Notes under the pieces: model-generated
What the model was told of the DNA's origin: nothing
The model's input: only the letters and a program-made list of their open reading frames with translations
The model's database searches: none
In this document: in pieces, positions 29,746 to 38,797 of the stretch
Layout: each line of letters opens with the position of its first letter
Numbering within the stretch: the first letter of the stretch is position 1
Translations under genes and position numbers: made by a program
DNA from: Hyaloraphidium curvatum
Lineage: Eukaryota; Monoblepharomycota; Hyaloraphidiomycetes; Hyaloraphidiales; Hyaloraphidiaceae
Assembly: GCA_025558095.1 (NCBI GenBank)
Contig: JAIVFI010000005.1
Coordinates: 620,001 to 684,000, forward strand
Direction of reading: 5' to 3'
Length of the DNA: 64,000 nucleotides

Positions 29746-30978
29746 CTAGCCGTCGTACAGCGCGTGCCACCTAGCCGCCATCGCAGCGTCCTGCCCGTAC
29801 CACGCCTTTGTCCTTTCTCGCTTCCACGCCAGCCCCTGGCACACTTCCTTGTTCCACGGCCTCGCGTGCGCGTACGCCTCGGGGTGCGCGACCATGCTCG
29901 CGTTGCCGCACGCGAACCCGAACATGGACCCGGGCCTGACCGCCGCGGGGTAGTCAAAGTTGGGGCAGCTGGGGCGCATCTCGTCCATCGGCACGCCGTA
30001 GCCCCACGTGTACGCGTCCCCCGATCTGTTCCCCGCGCCGGCGGGCAGGCAATCCGCCGGCGCAAACTCGGGCGGGCTCATGAGCCACGCCTCGTAAAAG
30101 TACCTGTCCACGCCCAGCCACGCGGTGTAGCAGCTCCCCGCGCCGGCGTTCAGCCGCGCGCGCTGCGTCCTGTCGGCGAAGCTCCGCTCGTCGTAGCTCC
30201 GCGGGGAAACGAGCGCGGCGATGTGGGAGCAGCGGGCCCACCAGAAGTTGCCGCTGTAGTGGGCCAGGGGGTACAGCGTCGCGCGGAGGCCGCACATGTC
30301 GAAGCGGTCCAGCGCGGCGAGGCAGCGGGGGGTGAGCACGGCGCAGTCCATCGCGCGGCGGACGTTGGTGTTTTCCGCCAGCGGTGTGTGCGAGCCCTTG
30401 TTGTGAAAGTACAATGTTCGGGCGTCCGGGTTGGATTTGCAGAAGGCGTAGAGACGCTCCAGGGTGTCCCCCTCGCTCCCCGAGGCCAGCGTCGCGGCCT
30501 TGTGGAACTTCTCCGGCGGGATCGGCGACCCCGGCAGCGGCAGCGTCAGATTCTCGGCGTGCGCACCGATGGCCACGTAGGTGATCAGGTCCAGTAGCGG
30601 CGCCAGCCCCGAGTCGTTGAGCACGCGGAGCTGCTCCGAGACTATGTTGAAGGCGTGGTCGGCGTTGGGCACGTAGACGTTGTAGAAGGCCACGATCTGG
30701 GAGGGTCGCGGGGAGGGAGGGGGACGCGTTGGCGGGAGGGAGCCCGGGGGTGGGGGGGGGTGGGGGGGATTGCGACCGGGAGAGGGGTCGCCGAGCACCG
30801 GTGCAGGAGGCGGGCGGACCACCGCGCCAGGCGCCGGCGGGGCCAGCAGGGGCCTCTTCGAAGCAAAGGTCTCCACTGTCTCGGAGTCAGTTGTACCGCC
30901 GTGGAGGGCCGCCAGAAGCACGACAAGCACAACGGCCGCGAGCAACGCGGCAAACGCCAGCTGCTGGCGGGGCTGCAT
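29746..30978 (-). CDS. putative type II membrane glycosyltransferase
   Basis: A single exon encodes 410 residues, start at ATG 30978 (MQPRQQ). Residues 8-27 form the anchor (LAFAALLAAVVLVVLLAAL), followed by a long Pro-rich stem. The luminal domain begins QIVAFYNVYVPN and has LYFHNKGSHTPLAENTNVRRAMDC, LYPLAHYSGNFWWARCSHIAAL, DRYFYEAWLM and DYPAAVRPGSMFGFACGN. The FYFH-x-KG-x-(S/T) followed by a W-W pair is a combination I associate with uncharacterised galactosyl/GlcNAc-like transferases of algae and fungi. Donor and product are not inferable. Its start diverges from the next gene by 117 bases. Confidence 0.5.
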   Translation of the reverse strand: MQPRQQLAFAALLAAVVLVVLLAALHGGTTDSETVETFASKRPLLAPPAPGAVVRPPPAPVLGDPSPGRNPPHPPPPPGSLPPTRPPPSPRPSQIVAFYNVYVPNADHAFNIVSEQLRVLNDSGLAPLLDLITYVAIGAHAENLTLPLPGSPIPPEKFHKAATLASGSEGDTLERLYAFCKSNPDARTLYFHNKGSHTPLAENTNVRRAMDCAVLTPRCLAALDRFDMCGLRATLYPLAHYSGNFWWARCSHIAALVSPRSYDERSFADRTQRARLNAGAGSCYTAWLGVDRYFYEAWLMSPPEFAPADCLPAGAGNRSGDAYTWGYGVPMDEMRPSCPNFDYPAAVRPGSMFGFACGNASMVAHPEAYAHARPWNKEVCQGLAWKRERTKAWYGQDAAMAARWHALYDG

Positions 30979-31095
30979 GCCAGACAGACCTCCCGGCCCT
31001 CCAGGGCCCTCCCGACACGATGCAGAATGCAGACGACGGAGTGACAAGGGAATTGCCGCACTTGGGCCGGGGTCCATTTCATCGCCGCAGCGCAG

Positions 31096-32148
31096 ATGGA
31101 CGTCCGTCGGTTAGGCGGCGCGGCGCTCGCCTTCACCGGCTCGCTCCTCCTTTACTCTTTGTTTTTCTCTGCCGGCGACGACCCGCGGGTGGCGCTGGCC
31201 GGCGGGCGCGCGGACGACGCGCCGTCCATAAAGTGCCCGCCGAAGCAGCGCTCGCCCTTCCCGACGTCCCGCAAGGCCGCCGTGCTCGTCGAGCCCGTCG
31301 CGCACACGCTGCTGGTACCGGCGGTCGACAGCGCCGTGGCGCACCTCCCGTGGGATTGGAAGATACTCCTCTTCGTGCCGGACGCCGTCGCCGCGGAGGT
31401 CGCGACCAAGCCGATGCTGAAGGACCTCCTGGCGATCGGCAAAATCCGGACTATGCCCAACATCTACGGGACGCAGGCCGACGCCCTGCTCAACGCGACC
31501 TTCTGGCGCGCGCTGGACGCGGACCACGTGCTGGCCTTTGGAGCCGGTACCGCCATGTGCATGGCCGCCAACCGCACCGCGGACGACTTCCTGGACTACG
31601 ACTATGTCGACGCCGCGTGCGGCTCCCCCGCACCGCCCGACGAGGCCGCGGCGTTTGCCTCCGCCCCCGGCCCCGTGCTCCCGGGCTCGACCAACCGCGC
31701 CCCGCGCTCCGCCTTCGCCTCGATCATCCCGAACCTCCTCCCCCGCTCCAACCTGACCGACAGCGCGCGCACCTCCCGCATCCTCCTCCTCTCCCGCTCT
31801 GCCACCCTCTCGGCCCTCTCCTCCCTCGCCCCGCCCGACCCCGCCTCGGCCAAGGGCGACCCCTCCACCTACCTCTGCCGCGCGCTCACCTCCTCCGGCT
31901 CCCGCGTGGCCTCCCCGCAGCTCGCCGCCTCGCTCGCCGTCGGCCCGGTGTGGCACCCGTCCCCGTTCGCCGTGGACTCGTCGCACCGCACCCTGGCGCT
32001 GCACCCCGAAAGGCTGGACGCGCTGTACGAGGAGTGCCCCGAGGCGGTGCTGCTGGCGGATTGGGAGGTGGAGGCGGCGGCGTGCACGTCGGGGGATATG
32101 GCGGCGCTGGATTACTTGGAAGTGGACAAGTTCTGCGCGGGCGGTTGA
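31096..32148 (+). CDS. divergent DUF5672 paralogue lacking the QTD motif
   Basis: A single exon of 350 residues with an N-terminal anchor (LGGAALAFTGSLLLYSLFF). It aligns by eye with the 28465 protein: RKAAVLVEPVAHTLLVPAVDSAVAHLPWDWKILLF against KVAVLVETRMHPRLLPVLANFLAVLPLDWRLQLF, and NATFWRALDADHVLAFGAGTAMC against NATFWRAVDGEHVLVFQTDAALC. The Asp of QTD is replaced (GAG), and the Gly-rich GNGGLSLR and EDEHFCARL blocks are gone, replaced by Ser/Pro-rich sequence. It is therefore probably catalytically inactive or altered, perhaps a regulatory partner. No premature stop is present, so the gene looks maintained. Confidence 0.6.
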   Translation: MDVRRLGGAALAFTGSLLLYSLFFSAGDDPRVALAGGRADDAPSIKCPPKQRSPFPTSRKAAVLVEPVAHTLLVPAVDSAVAHLPWDWKILLFVPDAVAAEVATKPMLKDLLAIGKIRTMPNIYGTQADALLNATFWRALDADHVLAFGAGTAMCMAANRTADDFLDYDYVDAACGSPAPPDEAAAFASAPGPVLPGSTNRAPRSAFASIIPNLLPRSNLTDSARTSRILLLSRSATLSALSSLAPPDPASAKGDPSTYLCRALTSSGSRVASPQLAASLAVGPVWHPSPFAVDSSHRTLALHPERLDALYEECPEAVLLADWEVEAAACTSGDMAALDYLEVDKFCAGG

Positions 32149-32540
32149 GGGGGGCGCATGGCGGGGAAGGCGGCGAGGCAGCGCCGGGGGGACGGGCCTG
32201 TGGCGGGCAACGTGCCCGCTGACGCGGGGCTCGCTGGCGCTCGCGGGCCGCTCCGCGGCAAAGCTACATGGGAAGCAGCGGCGGGGACGCAGCACCATTC
32301 CGCCGTGCGAGTTAGAGTCAGCGTCCGTTCGCGCACCAATAATGTAGAGGGGGATCTCGCGCCGCTCCTTGGCGACCTGCTCGAAGACGGGGCCCGCGTC
32401 CGGCCATGACGTTGCGACCCGCGGCTTCCGAGTGAAACAGACACAGCTCTATCAATAAGTTGGATTCGAAAACAGTAGATAGATGCACCTCGAGATGGCA
32501 TCATGGCTTGATTAGTCGACGAAAATGATCAAAGCTGGAG
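32149..32540. other. intergenic region, convergent ends
   Basis: The spacer lies between two convergent genes. AT-rich patches (tcaataagttggattcg, acagtagatagatgc) sit near 32453-32482. No supported coding sequence or RNA is seen. Confidence 0.45.
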
Positions 32541-33236
32541 CTACAACGGCACCGTCGGGCAGGTCTGCGCATTCTTGACCAGCGAGGTGTCGCCCGGGAC
32601 CGAGACCCAGTACTGGTCGCTCGGACCGCAGCTTGCTACTAGGGACCAAACGCGGCACACCTTGCCGACGTGGTTGAACGAGGCGAAGTTGCAACCCGGA
32701 GCTGGATAGGTTTCGCAGTAGGTCTTGCACGCCTCGAACGTGTCGCTGGAGTGATCCGGCTCGCTCGCGCCTGCATCACAGAAGATGCCGGCGCACTGGA
32801 GGTAGGGGGATGCCTCTACAACCGGCGAGGTTGCGGCGGTGAGTGCGCGGCGAGTCGGCCGGCTCCCGACGGGGCCCACCGTAGCGGCGGTACAGCCCGC
32901 CGGCATCCTTGAAGACCTGTTCGACGCACGCAACGTGCACACGCAACGTGGCCTTCGGGCGTGCCCGGGAAGCCGAACTCGCTGGGCACGGGGGATCAGA
33001 GCGGGCGGGGTGGGAAAGCGATCGGGCGTCGCTACCAGAAGGCGGAGACGTCGCAGTCCGCGCAAGAGCGGCGGAAGACGGCGGAGGTCTTGGAAGAGGG
33101 CCTGGCCGGGCAGGAAGGAGGGGTGAGTCGTCGCCGGTGGGGATGTGGCGGCGCGACGGCGCGGGCCTACATGGCGGCAGTCCGTTAAGCCGGCGGCGCC
33201 GAGCACGGCCAGGAGGACGAAAGCGACGGCGCGCAT
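32541..33236 (-). CDS. secreted cysteine-rich protein, exon structure unresolved
   Basis: The first exon (ATG 33236) encodes MRAVAFVLLAVLGAAGL, a clear signal peptide. The last exon (about 32541-32820) encodes SPYLQCAGIFCDAG, FEACKTYCETYP, GCNFASFNHVGKVCRVWS and SCGPSDQYWVSV: a run of Cys pairs ending in a Cys-x-x-W pattern similar to PAN/apple domains. Between them a plausible exon near 33040-33105 (with CADCDVSAF) and one near 32910-32965 (with CARCVRR) are bounded by short introns with CTCAC/CTGAT branches, but the phase of the first junction does not close. Probably a cell-wall or extracellular binding protein; the details are tentative. Confidence 0.4.
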   Translation of the reverse strand: MRAVAFVLLAVLGAAGLTDCRHVGPRRRAATSPPATTHPSFLPGQALFQDLRRLPPLLRGLRRLRLLVATPDRFPTPPALIPRAQRVRLPGHARRPRCVCTLRASNRSSRMPAGCTAATVGPVGSRPTRRALTAATSPVVEASPYLQCAGIFCDAGASEPDHSSDTFEACKTYCETYPAPGCNFASFNHVGKVCRVWSLVASCGPSDQYWVSVPGDTSLVKNAQTCPTVPL

Positions 33237-33945
33237 TCTGGGTGTTGGCGACGAAGGCCGAGGGGGATGTCTGTGGTGTCTGACTACTGATGATCCCCTC
33301 CTGCGCCGCATTTGTCATAAAAGTCGGTTTGGGACGCTGTACGCCCTTGGGACCGAACTCCGACGCACGCACTCCCGTGCATGGAGGTCGGCGCGCCGCG
33401 TGGCAAATAGGACCTGTAGCGGAGACGCATATTGTAGGCGCGCGTTATGCTCTCGGGGCGTTCCAGTCCATTTCGTCCGTTATCCCATCGCGGAGTCCCC
33501 CAAGCGAAATCACCCCAACGGTGGCTGATCACGAGTTAGCCGACGAAATCACCCCGACGCCCGAAAACCATCAAAAACGTACAGAATCAATATTTCAGTG
33601 CAACCAATCAGCATGGAGGGCCTTGTGCTAAAGAGCAGCGGGATGGGTGCGCTTGACGGTTGGGGAACGTAGAGAGTCACGGGGGTTCGCAGGAAAACCA
33701 CTGGCTTTCTCGATGAATTCCAGGCTCTCTACTAAGCCCTTTCGCGATCTGCGCCTCGTCCCATGGATCGCGAAGAATGGCGAGAGTGCCTTCACCCGGT
33801 GCTCTGGGGACGCGCTGCACGGCCCACGACACCGCCCAAGCCTTTCTTTTGAGTCAGGCTTAAGTCACAACCTCACAACTTCGCACGCTCCAACCGAACA
33901 AATCGTGCTGCGATTCTCCAGCATGCCGGTTGCGCACCGCGTCGC
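33237..33945. other. gene-poor stretch
   Basis: Overlapping short frames on both strands have no family resemblance and mixed third-position GC. GC content is lower than in the flanking genes. I see no tRNA, repeat array or element end. Confidence 0.4.
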
Positions 33946-34723
33946 ATGCTCGGGACACGTTTGCCGGCCGGCGACTTCAACGACCTCGTTCGCGAAAAGC
34001 TGGGCGTTCTTGGCGCCATCCAGGACAACAAAATTAACCGGAATGGTCGCCATTGTGGAGCGAGAGTGTTTTCCGGCCATTTCCGTGTTCGTGACGAAAC
34101 GGTCGTACGTGAGGAATCGGTGACCCTGGGTCGACATCACCTTCGCGATTCTGAACGGCGCCTCTTCCCCACCGTCTTTCGTCCGCGTGTCGCTCGGCGC
34201 GTCGCAGGCAGCCGACGTTGCGACGTTGGAGGCGTTCTGCAGGCTCCGTGAGCAGCTGCTCGCCAAAGAGGAGGCAACCGGGTGCTATGCGTGCCGCAAA
34301 GACCCTTCGGAACCCGCCCTCGTCGGCGTGGCCCCCGGCCCGGGTCCCATCCGCGCCTTTGTCGTGCCCGCGTGCGGCGCCGGGGCGTGCCTCAGCGACG
34401 CGCGGAACGCGCTCGCCCGCCTGAAGCGCGGCCGTCTTCCCGCCGACAACGCCGCGTATTCGATCGACCTCGGCGTCTTCATCGCGGTCTCATGGCCGGC
34501 TGGGGCTCCCATCCCCGTCTTCGTGCAGGTGGCGAAGGTGACGATCGCAATCCTTCGATGCGCGTCCGCGCGAACCCGCACGCGAAGGGCCCGGAACGGC
34601 CGGCCGATCCGGGCGGCGTGGGAGACTTGCTTGGCACCCCGGCCGCCCCGCCTCCCTCGCTCCCACCCCCCGATCCCGATTCCGACGCGTCCTTCCCGCG
34701 TCCCAACACGTCCATATCATTAA
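33946..34723 (+). CDS. hypothetical two-exon protein
   Basis: Exon 1 (33946-34104, ATG, FNDLVREKLGVLGAIQDN) can be joined to exon 2 (34208 onward, AADVATLEAFCRLREQLLAKEEATGCYACRK) across an intron starting GTACGT and ending TCGCAG, keeping phase 0. Exon 2 has strong GC at third positions and a plausible protein: CYACRK, FVVPACGAGACLSDARNALARLK. The C-terminal part becomes Arg/Pro-rich and may run past a real splice site or stop, so the 3' end is uncertain. The Cys pairs hint at a small zinc site, but no family is recognised. An antisense frame over exon 1 is a competing reading. Confidence 0.35.
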
Positions 34724-35636
34724 TTATTCAGCGCTGGCCGGGGGAGACGGCCCCGGTTCGCGAGAACCCTGCCGCGCCCAAAAGCCGGGGGGTCGCGAAG
34801 CCCCCTCCCCCCGGCCGGCCGAAAACCCCCGGCAATCGGGCCCAGCGCGCCCCGCCACGCGTCGCAAAATCCCCGCAGATCCCCCGCGGCGCCCGTCCGC
34901 GGCGGTTGGAGGGGGCGGGGTGCCGGGGGTGCGGTACCGCGGGGGCCCGCTTCCATAGGGGGGGCGGGGAGGGAAGGGCGTGGGATTGCATTCGACGCGC
35001 CGCGGGGGCCGGGGACCGGCGTGGAAGATGGCGAGATGTGCGGACTGCTGTGTGCGGGGGCGAGAACGCGTGCCCCGATGCAAGGGAAGGTGTATCCCCA
35101 CCCCGACGGCCGGTCTGGGTCGGAAAGGGGCAGAACACCGACCGAAGAAAAGACCACCTGACCTCCCCCACGCAAGCAGCGCGCCGCCGCCCCCGCGACG
35201 CGGTGCCGCGACTCGCCGTCAGCTCGCAGGCCGCCGGACGCGGCATCGGCCGCGGGCCCGTCGTCCCCGCGGACGCAGGGGCACCGCGCAACGACGCTGT
35301 CACCTGTCGGCTCCAGATCTCCCGACCCGACCGGCCCGCGCCCGCCGCGGCACTCGCGAAGGTGGGATCCGACTGAGAGCGGCGGGTGAGGGCGGGAGGA
35401 GGGCGGGCAGCGCGCGCGTCGCGCCGCATCGCGGGTCCGGAGAAAGGGCGGCGGGTGCGCGGTGCTCGGGCCGCCCTCGCCCGCGGTGCTCGGACCGCCG
35501 CCCGCCGCCCTCCTCCGCCTCAGAGACATGCGGCCGCCGCGCTCCCTCGCCGCCCCGCCGCGGTGCGCCGGCCGCCGCGTGTAGTCACCTCTCTGACTCC
35601 CCCCCTCCCTCCCGCAGCACCCCCCCCTTTCCCACG
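34724..35636. other. GC-rich non-coding stretch
   Basis: Long frames open on both strands here reflect low stop-codon frequency at high GC. Their translations are Arg/Pro/Ala-rich without domain character. It contains a purine-rich segment (34910-35000). I see nothing functional. Confidence 0.4.
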
Positions 35637-36347
35637 ATGGACCCCTCCGCGCTCGAGTCGCGCCTCGCCGCCGCCGTGCTCGCCCTGCTCCGCCTGCCCG
35701 ACCCGCGCCCCGCGCTCGCGGCGCTGCACCTCTCCCTCCCGCCGCACGTGCACGTCATCCCCTCGCCCCGCGGCCCCCCGCCGCGCGCGGCTTTCGTCGT
35801 CGTCGGCTCGCGCCTCCCCGTGCGCGTCGCCCTCCCGGCACCGACCGCCCCCGCGGCGCCCTCCCCGCCGCAATCCCCGTCGACGCCCCCGCCGCGGGAC
35901 CGCCCCGCCGCGCCGCCAAAGCTCCGCCGGCGCAGGTCCGCCCCGCGGGAGCAGCCGACCCACCTGCCCTCGCCGCCGCCGGATCCGGCGTGCCAGCAGG
36001 GGGACGTCCCCGCGTCGCTCGCCAGGGCGCTCTTCCACTGTGCGTTCACCCCGCGGCCGTGCGTGCCCTCCTCTGACCTTCGTCCTCCCTCCTCCTCCTC
36101 GCAGGAACCCGGCCCGCGCCGCGCGCAGGTCCCTCCCTTCACCTCCCTCGCCACCGATACCTCTGCTCTCCCAACATACCTCTTCCTCTCTAGAACTCAT
36201 GACGCGGCCGCCCGGCGCGCCGCCCTCAACATCTTGCCCGCACAGCTCCCTCCCCGCCTTCCGGAAGGCGGACGTACAGCACATGTAGACAGGCGTAGGA
36301 TACCTCTTTGGCGATCGTTTGGAAAAGCCCGTGACGGGGCGGTGTAG
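35637..36347 (+). CDS. hypothetical Pro/Arg-rich protein
   Basis: An ATG at 35637 opens 236 codons. The first 65 residues look protein-like (ALESRLAAAVLALLRLPDPRPALAALHLSLPPHVHVIPS, AAFVVVGSRLPVRVAL), with alternating hydrophobics. The rest is low-complexity Pro/Ser/Arg. An intron probably interrupts the frame after about codon 125, but no junction can be proven. It may be the remnant first exon of a gene. No function is proposed. Confidence 0.3.
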   Translation: MDPSALESRLAAAVLALLRLPDPRPALAALHLSLPPHVHVIPSPRGPPPRAAFVVVGSRLPVRVALPAPTAPAAPSPPQSPSTPPPRDRPAAPPKLRRRRSAPREQPTHLPSPPPDPACQQGDVPASLARALFHCAFTPRPCVPSSDLRPPSSSSQEPGPRRAQVPPFTSLATDTSALPTYLFLSRTHDAAARRAALNILPAQLPPRLPEGGRTAHVDRRRIPLWRSFGKARDGAV

Positions 36348-36719
36348 ATAGCTTCTTTCTTCGGCCGGAACGATGCATTCTTTTGCAGACGCCCCTTGCA
36401 GCGGAGCCCGTTCCTACCCGGCCCCTTCTGCCACCCCGTCGGATCCGGAGGGCGATCCCGTGCTCCGACCGGCTGCCGCGATCGGGCCTCCGCTCGCGCG
36501 GATCGCAGCGCGCGGGAAGCGCCGCCGCGCATCCGCCGTCGCCATGCTTACCCCGATGTGAGTGGCACCTGGTGAGTTGGAATGCATGCGATGGAGGGTT
36601 GCTAATGCGTCGTTGGCTGCCTCCTGTCCCTTTTGTCCACGAGCTATTCTCTAGAAAGGCACAGCCAGTAGGAACTTTGCGCGGGTTCACGCGCGTCCGC
36701 CGGATTTAAGCGCTGTCTC

Positions 36720-37182
36720 CCCCCCCTTAACCAAGCTCGCCGCCCTGCTCTCCGCCGCCGCGTACGTCGCGCGGGAGTTCCTCTCGGACCGCGCGGCGAT
36801 GTGCGGCCTGCCCAACCCGCGCCCGGGCAAGCTCCCCGTCGTCGGGCACACCTTCATGGGCGCCACGTGCCGCCAGCCGCCGCCGCGCGGCCGCCTACAC
36901 CATGGCGAACCACAACGACCCCGCGTACTTCCCGGACCCGGCGTCGTTCCAGCCCGAGAGGTTCCTGCCCCCGCGGAGCGAGGGCGACCCGCCCGGCCGG
37001 TTCCTGCCGTTCGGGGCCGGGCCGCGGATGTGCCTCGGGTTCGCGCTGGCCAAGATGGAGCTCGAGGTGTACCTCCACGAGATGATCAGGGGGTGAGAGG
37101 TGGAGCTCGTGGGGGAGCCGTCGGTGCCGACGATTCCGATGTTCTACGCGAGCCCGACGGTGAGGATGACCAGGCGGGGGTG
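36720..37182 (+). pseudogene. cytochrome P450 remnant with internal deletion and stop
   Basis: The 5' part encodes an anchor-like segment (LAALLSAAAYVAREFLSD) and GLPNPRPGKLPVVGHTF, the Pro-rich hinge of a microsomal P450. About 60 bases later, in another frame, it jumps to NHNDPAYFPDPASFQPERFLPP, the meander, and FLPFGAGPRMCLGFALAKMELEVYLHEMIRG, the heme loop with its Cys. The roughly 300 residues holding the I helix and ExxR motif are missing. An in-frame TGA (37094-37096) precedes the final VELVGEPSVPTIPMFYASPTVRMTRRG. Deletion, frame change and nonsense codon together show a dead gene. Confidence 0.75.
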
Positions 37183-37377
37183 AAACGTGGACGGGGCGGT
37201 GGGTTTCGCCGTTGGAAAGCGTGTAGGAGTTTCGCCATGCCTTGTTAGTCGTTGCGTCGGCAAGGCCTGTAGAAGATCCGGGTCCGGAAGGATCACTTCG
37301 TTGGTGGCTGGATGGACCGCGGCAACCGATCCGGTCTGAAACCCCGGCACGACCACCGACCGACCCCGGCCCGTTAT

Positions 37378-38523
37378 ATGCCGCCGCCGGGGCCCTTCGT
37401 GCGGCCGGCCATTTTCCTCGCCGGGCTCGCGATCGGCCTGTTCCTCCGCCCGGCGGCGCAGCCCGCCCCATCCGGTGCGCCGAACCCTGGCCTCCGGGGC
37501 GCCGATCCCCTCCCCACGGCGACACATGCATGCAACGCAACCCTCCTGCAGCAACGGTGCCGCCCTGCCGCCGCTCGGCCCCCCTCCGCGGCCCGGCGCC
37601 GGACACGCCGCCCGCCCCCTGTGCCCTTCGCCGACGCCGTCCTCCCCATCCTCCGCGAATGGGGCTGCGGCCACCGCAACCTCGAGATCCCCCGCATCTT
37701 GCTCCCCGCCCTGGGCGGCCGGGAATTCGACCCCCCGCGCCACGGCCGCGGCCGCTTCGTCGTCGACGTCGGGCTGGGCCCCGGGGCGGACGAGACGTTC
37801 GCGGCGGTGGAGAACGGGTTCGTGGCGTTTTCGTTCGAGCCCGATGCGGGGAGCGTGGCGGAGATCGGGAGGAAGGCGGGGGAGAGGAATCTGACGGGGA
37901 GGATGCGGTTCGTGTCGCCAGAGCCGGGGAGGGCGTTCGACGCCTCCGAGCTGCCGAGGCCGCCGCCCGATCCCGAGGTCCGGGGATTCGCGTACGTGTT
38001 CCACGCCGCGCTTGGGGACTCGCATGGGACCGCCGGGCTGCGTGGATCGGGCGCCGAGGCGCAGGTGGTCGCGGACCCGCCAGACGGCTCGGGAGGCGTC
38101 GCGCTGCTCCGCCTGGACGACGCCGTCCCCGCCTGGGCCGACCCCGTGTACCTGCTCAAGATCGACACCCAGGGCCACGAGCTCAAGGTGCTCCGCGGCG
38201 CGCGCAGGCTGCTCCCCCGCGCGCGGTACGTGCTGTACGAGTACTCCCCGCGGCTCATGCAGCGCGGAAAGCTCGGCGACGACGCGGCGCTGCTGCGGAT
38301 GCTGCCACGCATGGGGTTCCTGTGCTTTGATGCGATGGGGGAGCATCTGGCTTTGCCGCGGCCGGGGAGGCTGGGGAGGTGGAGGGAGGAGCTTCTCGAC
38401 TGGCAGAGGTACGGGCCGGGGGTGCCGTTCCCGGGGGAGCCGGACAGGATCGGACCGTGGGAGGACGTGGTGTGCGCCAACGTCGCGGCGATGCTCAAGG
38501 ACAGGTCGCCGGACCCACGGTGA
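37378..38523 (+). CDS. FkbM-family methyltransferase, type II membrane protein
   Basis: A single exon encodes 381 residues from ATG 37378; an in-frame ATG at 37312 would add 22 residues. The anchor is FVRPAIFLAGLAIGLFL at residues 7-23, then a Pro-rich stem. The methyltransferase fold shows GRFVVDVGLGPGADETF (SAM motif I, D-V-G), FSFEPDAGSVAEI (motif II, FEP), and VYLLKIDTQGHELKVLRGARRLL, the FkbM signature IDTQGxExxVLxGA. FkbM enzymes O-methylate sugars or lipids; with the anchor, a Golgi-lumen sugar O-methyltransferase is the best guess. The acidic C-terminus carries WEDVVCANVAAM. Its neighbours are glycan-active type II proteins. Confidence 0.75.
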   Translation: MPPPGPFVRPAIFLAGLAIGLFLRPAAQPAPSGAPNPGLRGADPLPTATHACNATLLQQRCRPAAARPPSAARRRTRRPPPVPFADAVLPILREWGCGHRNLEIPRILLPALGGREFDPPRHGRGRFVVDVGLGPGADETFAAVENGFVAFSFEPDAGSVAEIGRKAGERNLTGRMRFVSPEPGRAFDASELPRPPPDPEVRGFAYVFHAALGDSHGTAGLRGSGAEAQVVADPPDGSGGVALLRLDDAVPAWADPVYLLKIDTQGHELKVLRGARRLLPRARYVLYEYSPRLMQRGKLGDDAALLRMLPRMGFLCFDAMGEHLALPRPGRLGRWREELLDWQRYGPGVPFPGEPDRIGPWEDVVCANVAAMLKDRSPDPR

Positions 38524-38797
38524 GGCGGTTTGATTGCTTGATGGGGTCGGCGGGGACGGATCGCGATGCTGGAGGCATGACTCATCATGGGAACGGCGGC
38601 CTGATCCGGCACGGAAACCGGCACGGGAACGGAAATTCGTCGATGCCGGGCAGGATGCCGCCGATCGCGCCGCCGCAGCCTGCGGTCTGCGGATCCTGCG
38701 GTGGATGCGCCTGGCTGACTGCAGCGCGGGTTCGGCCTCCAAGTCCCCCTGGCGGATTGCCGCGCCGTTGCCTCACCGGACAGCCCTCCCGCCCCTC

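Noticed and set aside
33865-34266. A 133-codon minus-strand frame (RFVTNTEMAGKHS and onward)
   Set aside because: It overlaps the two-exon + model, which keeps phase across a GTACGT intron and has higher third-position GC. I could not exclude it fully.
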